The notes: generated by a model from the letters alone, not told the origin. A DNA stretch of 8,519 bases from Ignavibacteriaceae bacterium (GCA_026193755.1 JAPHUI010000158.1:1-8519), one strand, 5' to 3'. Shown: positions 1 through 8,453, counted from the first letter of the stretch. Numbers and translations are program-made.

Positions 1-698
1 ATACCTTTATCATTAAATATTTCGTCCGGTAAACCTGTATTTACCTTATAGTTAGAGTAATCAATAAATACTTTACCTGTCTGTGCTTTTGTTGAATCTT
101 CCATTGTTTTTTTAAGATCAGAGTCAGTATCAAAATTAAATTTCCGGGGAAGAATGGATCGGTCTATGCTGAAGGTAAAAACCATCGAAGAAGGAAGCCA
201 AAAACCCTTTTCAGTTTTTAAATAGTCCATATCAATCGTGAATGTACCTTCGGGTTTTCGTGAAGATTCAACTTTTAATATTAGGTCTCGTTTAGTATCA
301 ACCCAAAGAGTGCTTAAAATAACATCGGAGCGACCATCCAGCGGTATTACCTTGATTACTGAAGTCACTATTTTATTTAGAGTATCTTCCCTTACGTAAA
401 ATGAAGTGTAATTCGAATTCAATAAACTGAGTGGAGAAAAATTAAGTCCTTCTTTAGGAAGCATTGCAAATCCTTCTGATTCGATATGAATTTTATCGGG
501 TTGCTTATAATATATTTTAGCCTCCCTGTCCGGCATCTTCAGGAAATCGACATCAACTTTAACTTTTACATCAACCGTGTAATCCTCAATTTTACTAAAC
601 TCCGCTTTAACCTTCTTTAAAATCGCTTCAGGATCTTTAGGTTGTGAAAATGCGATTAAGCTAAATAAAAAAACTATGAAAAATATTTTATTACTCAT
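1..698 (-). CDS. LolA-like outer-membrane lipoprotein-sorting protein, 3' end cut by window edge
   Basis: Open frame on the minus strand from ATG at 698-696 to the window edge, 232 codons without a stop; the C-terminus is missing. Residues 1-18 form a typical secretion signal (Asn-Lys, then a hydrophobic stretch IFFIVFLFSLIAFS), with cleavage probably just before or after Q19, so the mature protein is extracytoplasmic. The mature part starts with an amphipathic helix (PEAILKKVKAEFSKIEDYTV) and continues with alternating beta-strand-like segments, including YYKQPDKIHIES (63-74), TLWVDTKRDLILKVES (130-145) and GFWLPSSMVFTFS (165-177). This pattern is known from the LolA/LolB/RseB half-barrel fold, especially proteins annotated as outer membrane lipoprotein-sorting protein. 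It is the last visible gene of an operon, 19 bp after the ABC permease, which suggests it handles a lipid or lipoprotein linked to that transporter; this is inference. Family assignment is by pattern only, and RseB-like or DUF4292-like proteins are alternatives. An AGAAAAAGAG purine run abuts the start and may act as a weak ribosome site. Confidence 0.6.
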   Translation of the reverse strand, partial: MSNKIFFIVFLFSLIAFSQPKDPEAILKKVKAEFSKIEDYTVDVKVKVDVDFLKMPDREAKIYYKQPDKIHIESEGFAMLPKEGLNFSPLSLLNSNYTSFYVREDTLNKIVTSVIKVIPLDGRSDVILSTLWVDTKRDLILKVESSRKPEGTFTIDMDYLKTEKGFWLPSSMVFTFSIDRSILPRKFNFDTDSDLKKTMEDSTKAQTGKVFIDYSNYKVNTGLPDEIFNDKG

Positions 699-717
699 CT
701 CTTTTTCTAAATAAAAA

Positions 718-1560
718 TCAACTTAAAATATCTTTTCTCTTAAAAATAATTGATGTTGCAGTAAAGAATATTAAAATGTGTCCGCTTAAAATTAGTGTTG
801 CCTTAATTATTTTTTCAAGGTTCAGCGGATTATAAAAGAATTCCCGCCACTGTAAAATATAGTTAGTAAATAAATATGGTCTTATATCTCTCAGTATTTG
901 GACATCGAATGCTGAAAGGATTATGAAAATAATTATTACAGCCATTGTAGAAACAATCGGTCCGATAGCATTTTCGACTAATGACGAAAATAATATTGCC
1001 AGGCTGCAGACAACCGACATACTCAAAGCTGCAAAGCCATATGCTAAAATAAATCTCCAGAGAATATCACCCTTCTCAAATATAATAATTGCATCAGGAC
1101 TCATTACCAGCAATTCACCAGTTCCAAAAACAATCAGACCAATTACCAGGCTCATAATAGCCAGCCACAGAACCAGTGAACTTGTATAAATTGTACCTGC
1201 AATAAACTTAGAGGTGACAACTTGCATCCTTGAAACCGGTCTGGTAATCAAGACACGATAAGTTCCTGCGGTTGCTTCCCCTGCTAAAAGATCACCGGCA
1301 ACTAATGCTACTAAAAATGGGATATGTATTGTTAAAGCATTTAGAATTATATAAGAAATCCAATAACCATTTAACAGGTTTCCCACAAGAATAAATGAGT
1401 CTCGCAATCCACGGGTTATAAAATCAAGAGATTTTTGCCCTTCCAGATACATTGCAAGATGAAGTAAAGGGACAAGAATACCAATAGCTATAAATCCGAT
1501 ATACGTGCGCCATTTTTTGAAGATTTTAAACAGTTCTATTTTAACCAGCGTTACTATCAT
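718..1560 (-). CDS. ABC-2 type transporter permease
   Basis: 280-residue integral inner-membrane protein, the transmembrane partner of the ATPase encoded just upstream. Six hydrophobic segments can be seen: about residues 19-38, 70-93, 121-146, 167-192, 199-219 and 252-273, the usual six-helix layout and length of ABC-2 permeases. After the second helix comes the conserved cytoplasmic stretch GDLLAGEATAGTYRVL followed by TRPVSR (89-111), which in NatB/BcrB/YtrF-like permeases carries the E-x-x-x-G-T and P-V-S-R motif at the coupling helix. The start ATG (1560-1558) overlaps the ATPase stop in an ATGA, implying translational coupling; there is no Shine-Dalgarno of its own, which fits. Only one permease gene is seen, so the transporter probably works as a homodimer with two ATPase copies (inference). 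The substrate is unknown; the family exports antibiotics, lipids, sodium or polysaccharides, or serves gliding motility. The following LolA-like gene hints at an envelope substrate. Confidence 0.85.
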   Translation of the reverse strand: MIVTLVKIELFKIFKKWRTYIGFIAIGILVPLLHLAMYLEGQKSLDFITRGLRDSFILVGNLLNGYWISYIILNALTIHIPFLVALVAGDLLAGEATAGTYRVLITRPVSRMQVVTSKFIAGTIYTSSLVLWLAIMSLVIGLIVFGTGELLVMSPDAIIIFEKGDILWRFILAYGFAALSMSVVCSLAILFSSLVENAIGPIVSTMAVIIIFIILSAFDVQILRDIRPYLFTNYILQWREFFYNPLNLEKIIKATLILSGHILIFFTATSIIFKRKDILS

Positions 1561-2480
1561 TTGGCTTGGGCAGTAATACTTAGAAAATAATCTTCCAGAG
1601 ATCTTACGGGAACCAGAGCACTAACAAGTATACCGTTTTCTACTATGTATTTGTTCAATGCAGGAATATCCTCCTGCTCAAGATTGAAATAAAATTTATT
1701 CCCCTGAATTGATTCGATACATTGATACCATTGCGTATTCTGTAAAATGTTTTTAACTTCTTCAGGCTTATCTACCTCTACAGTTACTTTTAGAACCTTG
1801 GATTTCAAAAGATCATCCACTCGCCCTTCAACAATCTTATTTCCTTTATTCAGAATAAGCATACGGTTTGCAACAAGTTCAATCTCTGATAGAATGTGCG
1901 ATGAAAGAAATATTGTTTTATTTTCATCCTTGCTCAAACGAATAATCAAATCCCTTATTTCCTTCATACCTTGAGGATCGAGACCGGTTGTCGGCTCATC
2001 TAAAACTACTAATTCGGGATCGTTTAAAAGTGCCTGAGCGATGCCGAGTCTTTGCTTCATACCGTGTGAGTATGTTTTAACTTTACTTTTAGCTCGATCC
2101 TTCAATCCAACCAGTTCTAGCAGTTCCATTATTCTATTCTGAGAAACCACTTTTCCTGATATTTTAGCCAAAATTTGAAAGTTTTTAAGTGCAGACAAAT
2201 AACCATAAAAGTCTGGTTTTTCAACAATTGCACCGACGTTGGATAGTATTTCTTTTCTGTTATCCAGTAAAGTTTTACCAAAAATTTTTATTGAACCAGA
2301 GGTAGGAAAAATTAGAGATAGTATCATCCGTATTGTTGTGCTTTTTCCAGCACCATTTGGACCAAGAAATCCGAAAACATCTCCTTTAAGAACGGTGAAC
2401 TCCAATTCATCCACAGCAAGAACGTTTTTGAAATGCTTCGTTAGACCTGAAATTTCGATTACATTTTCTGACGAATTCAA
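1557..2480 (-). CDS. ABC transporter ATP-binding protein (BcrA/NatA/CcmA-like)
   Basis: 307-residue cytoplasmic ATPase that powers the ABC-2 permease. Every motif is present: Walker A GPNGAGKST (40-48), signature loop SHGMKQ (138-143, the variant usual in drug and lipid exporters in place of LSGGQ), Walker B VVLDEP with catalytic Glu162, D-loop GLDP (167-169 region) and switch His195 in SSHILSE. The Q-loop position reads IVEKPDFYGYLS (86-97), with Glu where Gln is usual; this is common in the BcrA-type subfamily. About 90 C-terminal residues after the ATPase core form the accessory domain seen in NatA/CcmA-like proteins. The start is a TTG at 2480-2478: the frame upstream closes at TAG (2507-2505) without an ATG or GTG, and the first internal Met (residue 52) lies beyond Walker A, so TTG is the only reasonable choice. 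It is the first gene of the operon and overlaps the permease by 4 bp. Confidence 0.92.
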   Translation of the reverse strand: MNSSENVIEISGLTKHFKNVLAVDELEFTVLKGDVFGFLGPNGAGKSTTIRMILSLIFPTSGSIKIFGKTLLDNRKEILSNVGAIVEKPDFYGYLSALKNFQILAKISGKVVSQNRIMELLELVGLKDRAKSKVKTYSHGMKQRLGIAQALLNDPELVVLDEPTTGLDPQGMKEIRDLIIRLSKDENKTIFLSSHILSEIELVANRMLILNKGNKIVEGRVDDLLKSKVLKVTVEVDKPEEVKNILQNTQWYQCIESIQGNKFYFNLEQEDIPALNKYIVENGILVSALVPVRSLEDYFLSITAQAK

Positions 2481-2894
2481 CTTATAATTTTTATTGGTTT
2501 TTAGCTATTGAAAAATAGAAATTTAATAGGTTTCTTCTTAATCAAAGTAATGATTTTAGTAAAACAAAATTGTCTCTTAAAAAAATAATACTCATATCAA
2601 AATTTAAATCGTATAATCGTAAAAAAAATTTTCAATTGGCTCAAATTTAATTTGCTATTTTTAAAAATTATCAGCAAGTTAGCATTGCCTATCGGGGTAA
2701 GAAAATTTAACACAGAAAATTTTGTTATGCGCTTTTATTTCTTAAAAATTTTTTTTAGCTTCCTTCAAACCCTGATCCAAATTCATATTTAATAATCTTT
2801 TGTTTGTTAAAATAGTTACTTAGAAAGTGAATTACCTTTTATTCTCAAAATTTTATTTTAACCCGACCGCTAAGTCTAAAACACGGAGATTTGA
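2481..2894. other. Divergent intergenic region between ABC operon and nrdJ
   Basis: A 414-bp AT-rich stretch between two genes transcribed away from each other, so both promoters should lie here. I find no open frame that looks like a gene, no tRNA-like fold and no strong terminator. A B12 box or the other conserved core of a cobalamin riboswitch is not visible ahead of the B12-dependent reductase. The only less AT-rich islands are around 2671-2697 (a run containing AGCATTGCCTATCGGGG) and 2864-2888 next to the nrdJ start. Weak candidates noted: a Bacteroidota-type -7 element TAAATTTG on the minus strand at 2649-2642, without a -33 element at the right distance, and a poor NrdR-box-like palindrome at 2710-2725. 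Confidence 0.7.
2885..2888 (+). promoter_or_regulatory. Shine-Dalgarno sequence of nrdJ
   Basis: GGAG sits 6 bases before the ATG at 2895. This is the best ribosome binding site in the window, where most other genes have weak ones. It supports the chosen start, as does the N-terminal resemblance to other NrdJ proteins. Confidence 0.7.
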
Positions 2895-5800
2895 ATGCAG
2901 ATAAAACGCCTGTTTACCGAAACTGGTAAAGATCCCCTATCTTCTATCAAATTTGTAAAAAGAAAATCCGAAATAAGAAATCCTGATGGCTCATTGGTAT
3001 TCAAGATGGATGATGTATCTGTACCTGAAAACTGGTCACAGGTAGCTACGGATATACTGGCTCAGAAATACTTCAGAAAAGCTGGAATTCCTAAAATTCT
3101 GGTTAAATTAAAGGAAGATGGATTACCTGATTGGTTAAGACCATCCGTTGAAGATAAGGAAAGACTTGAAGCTCTTCCCGATAATGATAGATATACATTC
3201 GAACGTGATGCAAAACAGGTATTTCACAGATTAGCCGGTTGCTGGACTTACTGGGGCTGGAAAGGAAAATATTTTAATTCCGAAGAAGATGCTAAAGCTT
3301 TTTACGACGAACTAATTTATATGCTTGCAAACCAGTTTGCCGCGCCTAACAGCCCGCAGTGGTTTAACACTGGTTTAAATTGGGCTTATGGAATTACAGG
3401 CCCATCCCAGGGACATTATTATGTCGATTATCAAACCGGTGAAATGGTTTTTTCAACTGATGCTTATACTCACCCGCAACCACATGCTTGTTTCATTCAG
3501 TCCGTTGATGACGACCTGGTTAACGAAGGTGGAATAATGGACCTTTGGGTTCGCGAGGCAAGACTATTTAAATATGGTTCGGGAACCGGTTCAAACTTTT
3601 CGAAGCTCAGAGGATTTAATGAGCCTCTTAGCGGAGGAGGTAAATCTTCAGGTTTAATGTCATTCTTAAAAATAGGTGACCGGTCTGCCGGTGCTATAAA
3701 ATCCGGCGGAACCACCCGGCGAGCTGCAAAAATGGTTACTCTCGATCTTGATCATCCGGACATAGAAGAATATATAAACTGGAAAGTTGTAGAAGAACAA
3801 AAAGTAGCTGCGCTTGTAGCTGGTTCACAGATTACAGAATTTCATCTGAATAATATTATGAAAGCATGCTACTCAGAACATCCGGAAAATGACAGATTCA
3901 ACAAACAAGTAAATAAAAAATTAAAATTCGCTGTCCTCGAAGCTCGTAAAGCCCAAATTCCTAATAACTACATTGAAAGAGTAATACAACTGGCAAAACA
4001 GGGATTCAAATCTATTGAGTTCCCTACATACGACACTGACTGGAATTCAAGTGCATATGCAACGGTTTCCGGGCAGAATTCTAACAACTCAATCAGAGTA
4101 ACTAATGAGTTTATGAATGCTGTACTTGATGATGAAGATTGGAATCTGTACTGGAGAGTTGAAAAGAAAAAAGCAAAAGAAGAGAACAGGGATCCCAAAC
4201 CATGCAAAACTTTAAGAGCACGAGATTTATGGAACGAAATTTCCTATGCAGCATGGTCCTGTGCAGATCCCGGAATTCAGTTTCACTCAACAATAAACGA
4301 ATGGCATACCTGCCCTGAAAATGGTGAAATAAAAGCCTCGAATCCGTGCAGTGAGTATATGTTCCTCGACGACACAGCCTGTAACCTTGCTTCGATGAAC
4401 CTGGTAAAATTTTACAACGCAAAAGAAAAAAAGTTCAACGTTGAAGCTTACAGACATACTACCAGAATATGGACTATGGTGCTGGAAATAAGTGTGATGA
4501 TGGCTCAATTCCCGAGTAGAAGCATCGCGCAATTAAGTTACGACTTCAGAACGTTAGGTTTAGGTTACGCAAATCTTGGCACCCTCTTAATGCTGCAGGG
4601 AATTCCTTATGACAGTAATGAGGGATTTGCCATTTGCGGAGCTCTGACAGCAATAATGCACATGTCATCTTATGCAACTTCAGCAGAAATGAGCAAAGAG
4701 TTAGGCTCATTCCCGAGCTATAATCAAAATAAAAAACATATGCTACGGGTAATTCGTAATCACAAAAGAGCAGCATACAACGTCCCGAATGAAGAGTACG
4801 AAGGATTAACAACTTTTCCAGTAGGTATAAATCCCAAACATTGTCCTTCAGATTTGCTGAAAGCTGCAAGGGAAGATTCTGACAGAGTACTAGAACTTGG
4901 CGAGAAGCATGGTTTCAGAAATGCACAGGTAACCGTTATTGCTCCAACCGGAACGATTGGTTTAGTAATGGATTGTGATACCACAGGCGTTGAACCGGAT
5001 TTCGCTTTAGTAAAATTTAAGAAACTTGCCGGCGGCGGTTATTTTAAAATTATCAACCAATCTATTCCTCCTGCACTCGAAAGACTGGGTTACAATAAAG
5101 ACCAGATAAGCGAAATTGTTAAATACGCTAAAGGTAGAGGCACTCTGAATGGATGTCCATATATTAACCCGGAATCATTAAAGACAAAAGGCTTTACAGA
5201 AGAAGCAATATCTAAAATTGAAAAAACGCTCCCCACTGTATTCGAGTTAAGTTTTGCATTCAACAAGTTCACGTTGAGTAATGAATTTTTAGTAGATGAA
5301 CTGGGTATTGATGAAGAGAAAATCGATAGATTCGATTTTAATCTTTTAGAAGAATTGGGTTTTTCAAAACAAGAAATATCTTCAGCAAATGATTACGTTT
5401 GCGGAACTATGACAATTGAAGGAGCTCCGTTCCTGAAACACGAACACTACCCTGTTTTCGATTGCGCCAGTAAATGCGGGAAAAAAGGAACCAGATTCAT
5501 CCGATCTTCTGCACATATAAAAATGATGGCAGCGGCACAACCGTTTATTTCAGGTGCAATTTCCAAAACCATCAATCTTCCGAACCAAGCCAGTATTGAG
5601 GATATTAAAGATGCTTATATGCAATCCTGGAAACTTGGTATAAAAGCAAATGCACTTTACAGAGATGGGTCAAAGCTTTCACAACCGCTTAATACTTTAA
5701 GTGAAGAAGACATAGAAGCCCTCATTGAAGATAAGGAGAAGAACGATACTGTTAAGTTTGCCGAGAAAATCATTCACCGTTATATTGCAAAAAGAAGAAG

Positions 5801-6494
5801 GCTACCAGACAGAAGATCCGGTTATACACAAAAAGCAAAGATAAATGGACAATCTGTTTACATTAGAACCGGGGAATATGATAATGGACAGATAGGTGAA
5901 ATATTTATTGATATGCACAGGGAAGGTGCAGCTTTCAGAAGCCTTCTAAACTGTTTCGCAATTTCTATATCACTTGGATTGCAGCACGGCGTTCCGCTTG
6001 AGGAATTTGCAGACGCTTTTGTATTTACGAGATTTGAACCGAGTGGAATAGTAACCGGTAATGAGAAAATAAAAATGGCTACTTCAGTTATTGATTACAT
6101 TTTCAGGGAGCTAGCTGTTACTTATCTGAACAGATACGATCTTGCTCATATTGAACCAGAGGAAATAAAAGCAAAAGCTTCTGCAGGAATAGTGAAGAAG
6201 TTTGCTGAACCTGACTTTGTAAGCGAGGAATTAGTGAGTGAAAGATTAGTTGAGTTGGATAAAGATGACATTGACTCATACCCATCAGAAAAGTTGAATA
6301 ATCCTTCTACTCACCTAAAACGCGAACCAAATACGAATACGAGTAAAAAGACTGAAATGAAAACGCAGGTCAAGATGGCAATTGAAAAGGGATATACGGG
6401 AGATATTTGTCCAGAATGCCAGAGTATGACTATGGTAAGAAACGGAACCTGCTTAAAATGTATGACCTGCGGCTCTACTTCGGGGTGCAGTTAA
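2895..6494 (+). CDS. nrdJ: Class II adenosylcobalamin-dependent ribonucleotide reductase
   Basis: 1199-residue cytoplasmic enzyme that reduces ribonucleotides (probably diphosphates) to deoxyribonucleotides for DNA synthesis. Class II enzymes make the thiyl radical from adenosylcobalamin and need no oxygen or small subunit; none is encoded here. The N-terminus ([18 protein letters not shown], 43-60) is typical of the long vitamin-B12-dependent family. Visible active-site elements are Cys199 in HACFIQSV (first redox cysteine), GSGTGSN (228-234), NPCSEY (483-488) with radical Cys485, Cys496 in ACNLASMNL (second redox cysteine) and APTGTIG (683-689). A TSCPD-like region spans about 965-1087, with [20 protein letters not shown]. 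After a polar linker (about 1090-1165) a zinc ribbon follows, CPEC (1172-1175) and CLKCMTCG (1186-1193), ending in GCS; the tail cysteines probably recharge the active site. Length is normal for this family. Residues around 296-400 and 735-870, extra compared with short class II enzymes, are standard here. The start has a good GGAG site and the gene ends in a strong terminator, so it is probably monocistronic. Confidence 0.96.
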   Translation: MQIKRLFTETGKDPLSSIKFVKRKSEIRNPDGSLVFKMDDVSVPENWSQVATDILAQKYFRKAGIPKILVKLKEDGLPDWLRPSVEDKERLEALPDNDRYTFERDAKQVFHRLAGCWTYWGWKGKYFNSEEDAKAFYDELIYMLANQFAAPNSPQWFNTGLNWAYGITGPSQGHYYVDYQTGEMVFSTDAYTHPQPHACFIQSVDDDLVNEGGIMDLWVREARLFKYGSGTGSNFSKLRGFNEPLSGGGKSSGLMSFLKIGDRSAGAIKSGGTTRRAAKMVTLDLDHPDIEEYINWKVVEEQKVAALVAGSQITEFHLNNIMKACYSEHPENDRFNKQVNKKLKFAVLEARKAQIPNNYIERVIQLAKQGFKSIEFPTYDTDWNSSAYATVSGQNSNNSIRVTNEFMNAVLDDEDWNLYWRVEKKKAKEENRDPKPCKTLRARDLWNEISYAAWSCADPGIQFHSTINEWHTCPENGEIKASNPCSEYMFLDDTACNLASMNLVKFYNAKEKKFNVEAYRHTTRIWTMVLEISVMMAQFPSRSIAQLSYDFRTLGLGYANLGTLLMLQGIPYDSNEGFAICGALTAIMHMSSYATSAEMSKELGSFPSYNQNKKHMLRVIRNHKRAAYNVPNEEYEGLTTFPVGINPKHCPSDLLKAAREDSDRVLELGEKHGFRNAQVTVIAPTGTIGLVMDCDTTGVEPDFALVKFKKLAGGGYFKIINQSIPPALERLGYNKDQISEIVKYAKGRGTLNGCPYINPESLKTKGFTEEAISKIEKTLPTVFELSFAFNKFTLSNEFLVDELGIDEEKIDRFDFNLLEELGFSKQEISSANDYVCGTMTIEGAPFLKHEHYPVFDCASKCGKKGTRFIRSSAHIKMMAAAQPFISGAISKTINLPNQASIEDIKDAYMQSWKLGIKANALYRDGSKLSQPLNTLSEEDIEALIEDKEKNDTVKFAEKIIHRYIAKRRRLPDRRSGYTQKAKINGQSVYIRTGEYDNGQIGEIFIDMHREGAAFRSLLNCFAISISLGLQHGVPLEEFADAFVFTRFEPSGIVTGNEKIKMATSVIDYIFRELAVTYLNRYDLAHIEPEEIKAKASAGIVKKFAEPDFVSEELVSERLVELDKDDIDSYPSEKLNNPSTHLKREPNTNTSKKTEMKTQVKMAIEKGYTGDICPECQSMTMVRNGTCLKCMTCGSTSGCS

Positions 6495-6517
6495 AAAGTT
6501 TCAACATCAAAAAAATG

Positions 6518-6547
6518 AAAGCCGTTCTAATTAGGAACGGCTTTTTT
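6518..6547. terminator. Bidirectional rho-independent terminator
   Basis: The 7-bp GC-rich stem GCCGTTC / GAACGGC (6521-6527 and 6535-6541) has a 7-base loop TAATTAG and is extended by AAA on the left and TTT on the right. On the plus strand it is followed by a T run (6542-6547), 24 bases after the nrdJ stop. Read on the minus strand the same stem is followed by TTTCATTTTTTT, and it lies about 30 bases past the stop of the NlpC/P60 gene. It therefore can end both convergent transcripts. Confidence 0.9.
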
Positions 6548-6570
6548 GTTAAACTGATATTTGCAAGTCT

Positions 6571-7263
6571 TCAAGGTTTGTTAGACAAATCATCTTTATC
6601 TAATCTCCTCGCACCCATATAAGTTCTTGAGTAATAGTCGTAATTTATTGAAGAAACTGTTACCCCTTTAGTTGAGCTAGCGTGTGCAAAAAGATTTTCT
6701 CCGATATAAATACCAACATGTCCGGGTCTGACTCGCTTGCGCGTATTAAAAAATACAAGGTCACCAAACTGCAAATCATCTTTATCTGACACTTCCCTTC
6801 CCTGTGTAAATTGAAGCCTTGCTGACCTTTGGAGATCTATATTAAAAACATCTCTATAAAGCATTTGCGTAAAAGCTGAACAATCTATTCCGTCTTTGCT
6901 GTTTCCGCCATACTTATATGGAGTTCCGAGGTACTTGATAATTTCCATCAACATTTGCTCTCTGATTGTTGAATAATCAAAACCAGGGAGATCATAGTGC
7001 CCGGTTTGTGTATCAGTATTTAACACTTTTGAAATATCTATGTCCGGTTCTTCACTGGGTAGGTTGCTAGGATCTTTTAAATCAAGATTCAAATCAACGA
7101 TCATAGAATCATCGGCAGAAGTAAACCTTACCGGAGATCTTTTGGATTCTTCTTCTGTCTTTTTACCGTATCTTACAGTATTACTTGATGAACAGGCTGA
7201 AACTAAGATAAGTATAATAATAGGAAAGGAGATAAAAATTGTCCTTGGTAGAAGTCTTTTCAA
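6571..7263 (-). CDS. NlpC/P60 family cell-wall hydrolase, lipoprotein
   Basis: 230-residue predicted lipoprotein with a peptidoglycan endopeptidase domain. The N-terminus has basic residues (KRLLPR), a hydrophobic run and a lipobox V-S-A-C with Cys24 as the lipidated residue, so it should be membrane anchored, facing the periplasm. Residues 25-100 look like a polar linker. The NlpC/P60 domain covers about 103-220: catalytic Cys128 in DGIDCSAF, the GDLVFF strand (167-172), His182 in GHVGIYIG, and His194 in LFAHASS as third catalytic residue. Such enzymes usually cut peptide stems between D-Glu and meso-diaminopimelate, or D-Ala-mDAP crosslinks as MepS/Spr does; which bond is cut cannot be told. 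The start is TTG at 7263-7261: the frame upstream closes with TAA (7293-7291) without an ATG, the next Met is residue 54, and the lipobox requires this N-terminus. AGG within the end of rpoD serves as ribosome site, 6 bases before the TTG. It follows rpoD with a 2-bp gap, so the two are probably cotranscribed. Confidence 0.9.
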   Translation of the reverse strand: MKRLLPRTIFISFPIIILILVSACSSSNTVRYGKKTEEESKRSPVRFTSADDSMIVDLNLDLKDPSNLPSEEPDIDISKVLNTDTQTGHYDLPGFDYSTIREQMLMEIIKYLGTPYKYGGNSKDGIDCSAFTQMLYRDVFNIDLQRSARLQFTQGREVSDKDDLQFGDLVFFNTRKRVRPGHVGIYIGENLFAHASSTKGVTVSSINYDYYSRTYMGARRLDKDDLSNKP

Positions 7264-7265
7264 TT

Positions 7266-8120
7266 TTAACCTAAATATTTTTTCAGGTCTTTACTTCGTG
7301 TCGCGTTTCTTAATCTTCGTATAGCTTTTTCTTTTATTTGTCTTATCCTCTCACGAGTCAGATTAAACCTGTCTCCAATTTCTTCAAGGGTCATGGGTTG
7401 TTCATTCGAGAGACCAAAATAAAGTTTTATGACCTCCGCTTCGTGTTCGCTGAGTTTAGATAATGCTTTTTCAATTTCAGCATGAAGTGATTCGGACATT
7501 AATGTAGTATCCGGTGCAGGCAGTTCTTCACTTTCAAGTACATCTAAAAGCCGGCTTTCTTCATCCTGTGCAAAAGGTGCATCAAAGGAAAGATGCTTGC
7601 CGGACACTTGCAAAGTTTCTGAAATATCCTGAACATCCATTTCCAGCTCGTTTGCTATTTCTTCCGCACTTGGTTCTCTTTCAAATTCCTGCTCAAGATT
7701 TCTGTATGCCTTGCCAATTCTGTTCAATACTCCAACACGATTCAAAGGTAAGCGCACAATCCGTGATTGCTCAGCTAATGCCTGCAGAATTGATTGCCGA
7801 ATCCACCAGACTGCATATGAAATAAACTTAAAACCGCGAGTTTCATCGAAACGTCTTGCCGCTTTTATAAGTCCCAGATTACCTTCATTAATCAAATCCC
7901 CAAGTGAAAGACCCTGGTTTTGATATTGTTTTGCAACACTTACAACAAACCGCAAATTAGACCTGGTCAGCTTCTCTAATGCCTCTGGATCACCCTGTTT
8001 AATTTTAATGGCCAACTCAATTTCATCTTCAGCAGTAAGCAAAGAAACCTTGCCTATCTCCTGAAGATATTTGTCGAGAGATTGAGCTTCCCTATTAGTG
8101 AACTGCTTTGTTATTTTCAC
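7266..8120 (-). CDS. rpoD: RNA polymerase primary sigma factor RpoD/SigA
   Basis: 284-residue housekeeping sigma-70 that directs RNA polymerase to most promoters. Region 1.2 covers about residues 12-44 ([11 protein letters not shown], then [11 protein letters not shown]). Region 2 spans about 50-120 with [30 protein letters not shown] and the -10 recognition helix region [20 protein letters not shown] (91-110). Region 3 covers about 122-200 and region 4 about 213-282, with the -35 helix-turn-helix [20 protein letters not shown] (245-264). Region 1.1 and the long non-conserved region of proteobacterial RpoD are absent, as in Bacteroidota and relatives, whose RpoD is about 285-290 residues. That points to the primary sigma rather than an alternative one, though a close group 2 paralogue cannot be excluded. 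The start is GTG (8120-8118), overlapping the EutN-like stop as GTGA; the N-terminus beginning KITK matches the family, so no upstream start is needed. The gene sits in an operon between a microcompartment vertex gene and an NlpC/P60 lipoprotein gene. Confidence 0.93.
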   Translation of the reverse strand: MKITKQFTNREAQSLDKYLQEIGKVSLLTAEDEIELAIKIKQGDPEALEKLTRSNLRFVVSVAKQYQNQGLSLGDLINEGNLGLIKAARRFDETRGFKFISYAVWWIRQSILQALAEQSRIVRLPLNRVGVLNRIGKAYRNLEQEFEREPSAEEIANELEMDVQDISETLQVSGKHLSFDAPFAQDEESRLLDVLESEELPAPDTTLMSESLHAEIEKALSKLSEHEAEVIKLYFGLSNEQPMTLEEIGDRFNLTRERIRQIKEKAIRRLRNATRSKDLKKYLG

Positions 8121-8404
8121 GGTTTATTTTTATTAGACTTTTCAGAGTTAATTGTGTCCACAATTCCAACTATAGATGCATCTACAGGCGCCATATCAAC
8201 CGGTAGTGGAATTACTGCTTCAGATGCTGTAATATAGTAAACAATTTCACCAGGACCGGAACCTACGGTATCAACAGCAACTATTGGATCACCAGTTTTT
8301 TCTAATTCAGAATTTAAAGGCTGAACAATCATCAGCTTAAAATTTTTTAAAGCTTCATATTTTCTTGTTGCCCAGATATTCCCTATTACTTTTCCTAAAA
8401 ACAA
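8117..8404 (-). CDS. Bacterial microcompartment vertex protein, EutN/CcmL family
   Basis: Small single-domain protein of the BMC pentamer family (EutN, CcmL, CsoS4, PduN, GrpN), which caps the vertices of icosahedral protein shells. With the TTG start at 8404 it has 95 residues: [14 protein letters not shown] at the N-terminus (family pattern L-x-x-V-x-G-x-x-x-A-T-x-K), KLMIVQPL (23-30), [16 protein letters not shown] (42-57) with the conserved G-x-G-x-G-E loop, and [14 protein letters not shown] (72-85). A short Lys/Asn/Ser tail (86-95) follows. The frame is open further, to an earlier TTG at 8419 (100 residues). I prefer 8404 because the protein then begins as relatives do and GGA lies 6 bases upstream; 8419 has no visible ribosome site. 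No ATG is available before the stop at 8455-8453. The stop overlaps the rpoD start (GTGA), so the two are translationally coupled. No other shell gene is in the window, so the cargo or pathway is unknown. Confidence 0.85.
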   Translation of the reverse strand: MFLGKVIGNIWATRKYEALKNFKLMIVQPLNSELEKTGDPIVAVDTVGSGPGEIVYYITASEAVIPLPVDMAPVDASIVGIVDTINSEKSNKNKP

Positions 8405-8453
8405 TTGATATCCATTCAAATAAACAATGATAAATCTAACTATTAAAAGTCTT

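Noticed and set aside
2642..2649. Minus-strand TAAATTTG as a -7 promoter element of the ABC operon.
   Set aside because: The nearest TTG upstream lies 25 bp away instead of about 19, and the implied leader of about 160 bases has no support. A chance match in AT-rich DNA is likely.
2727..2792. A 21-codon plus-strand frame starting with ATG (MRFYFLKIFF...) in the nrdJ leader, a possible leader peptide.
   Set aside because: Short, no ribosome site, low-complexity AT-driven composition, and no attenuator-like hairpin follows it.
3497..5272. Several open frames of 60-107 codons on the minus strand inside nrdJ.
   Set aside because: They are antisense shadows of a strongly conserved coding sequence. 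None has a recognisable domain or ribosome site.
3780..5510. Two blocks in NrdJ (about residues 296-400 and 735-870) look like insertions compared with short class II reductases, raising the idea of an intein or domain insertion.
   Set aside because: Both blocks match the normal architecture of the long, about 1200-residue B12-dependent NrdJ family. No intein splice motifs (Cys/Ser start, His-Asn end) are seen and the frame is continuous.
6407..6622. A 71-codon plus-strand frame crossing the nrdJ end, the terminator and the end of the NlpC/P60 gene.
   Set aside because: It overlaps a clear terminator hairpin and two real genes, and its protein has no recognisable features.
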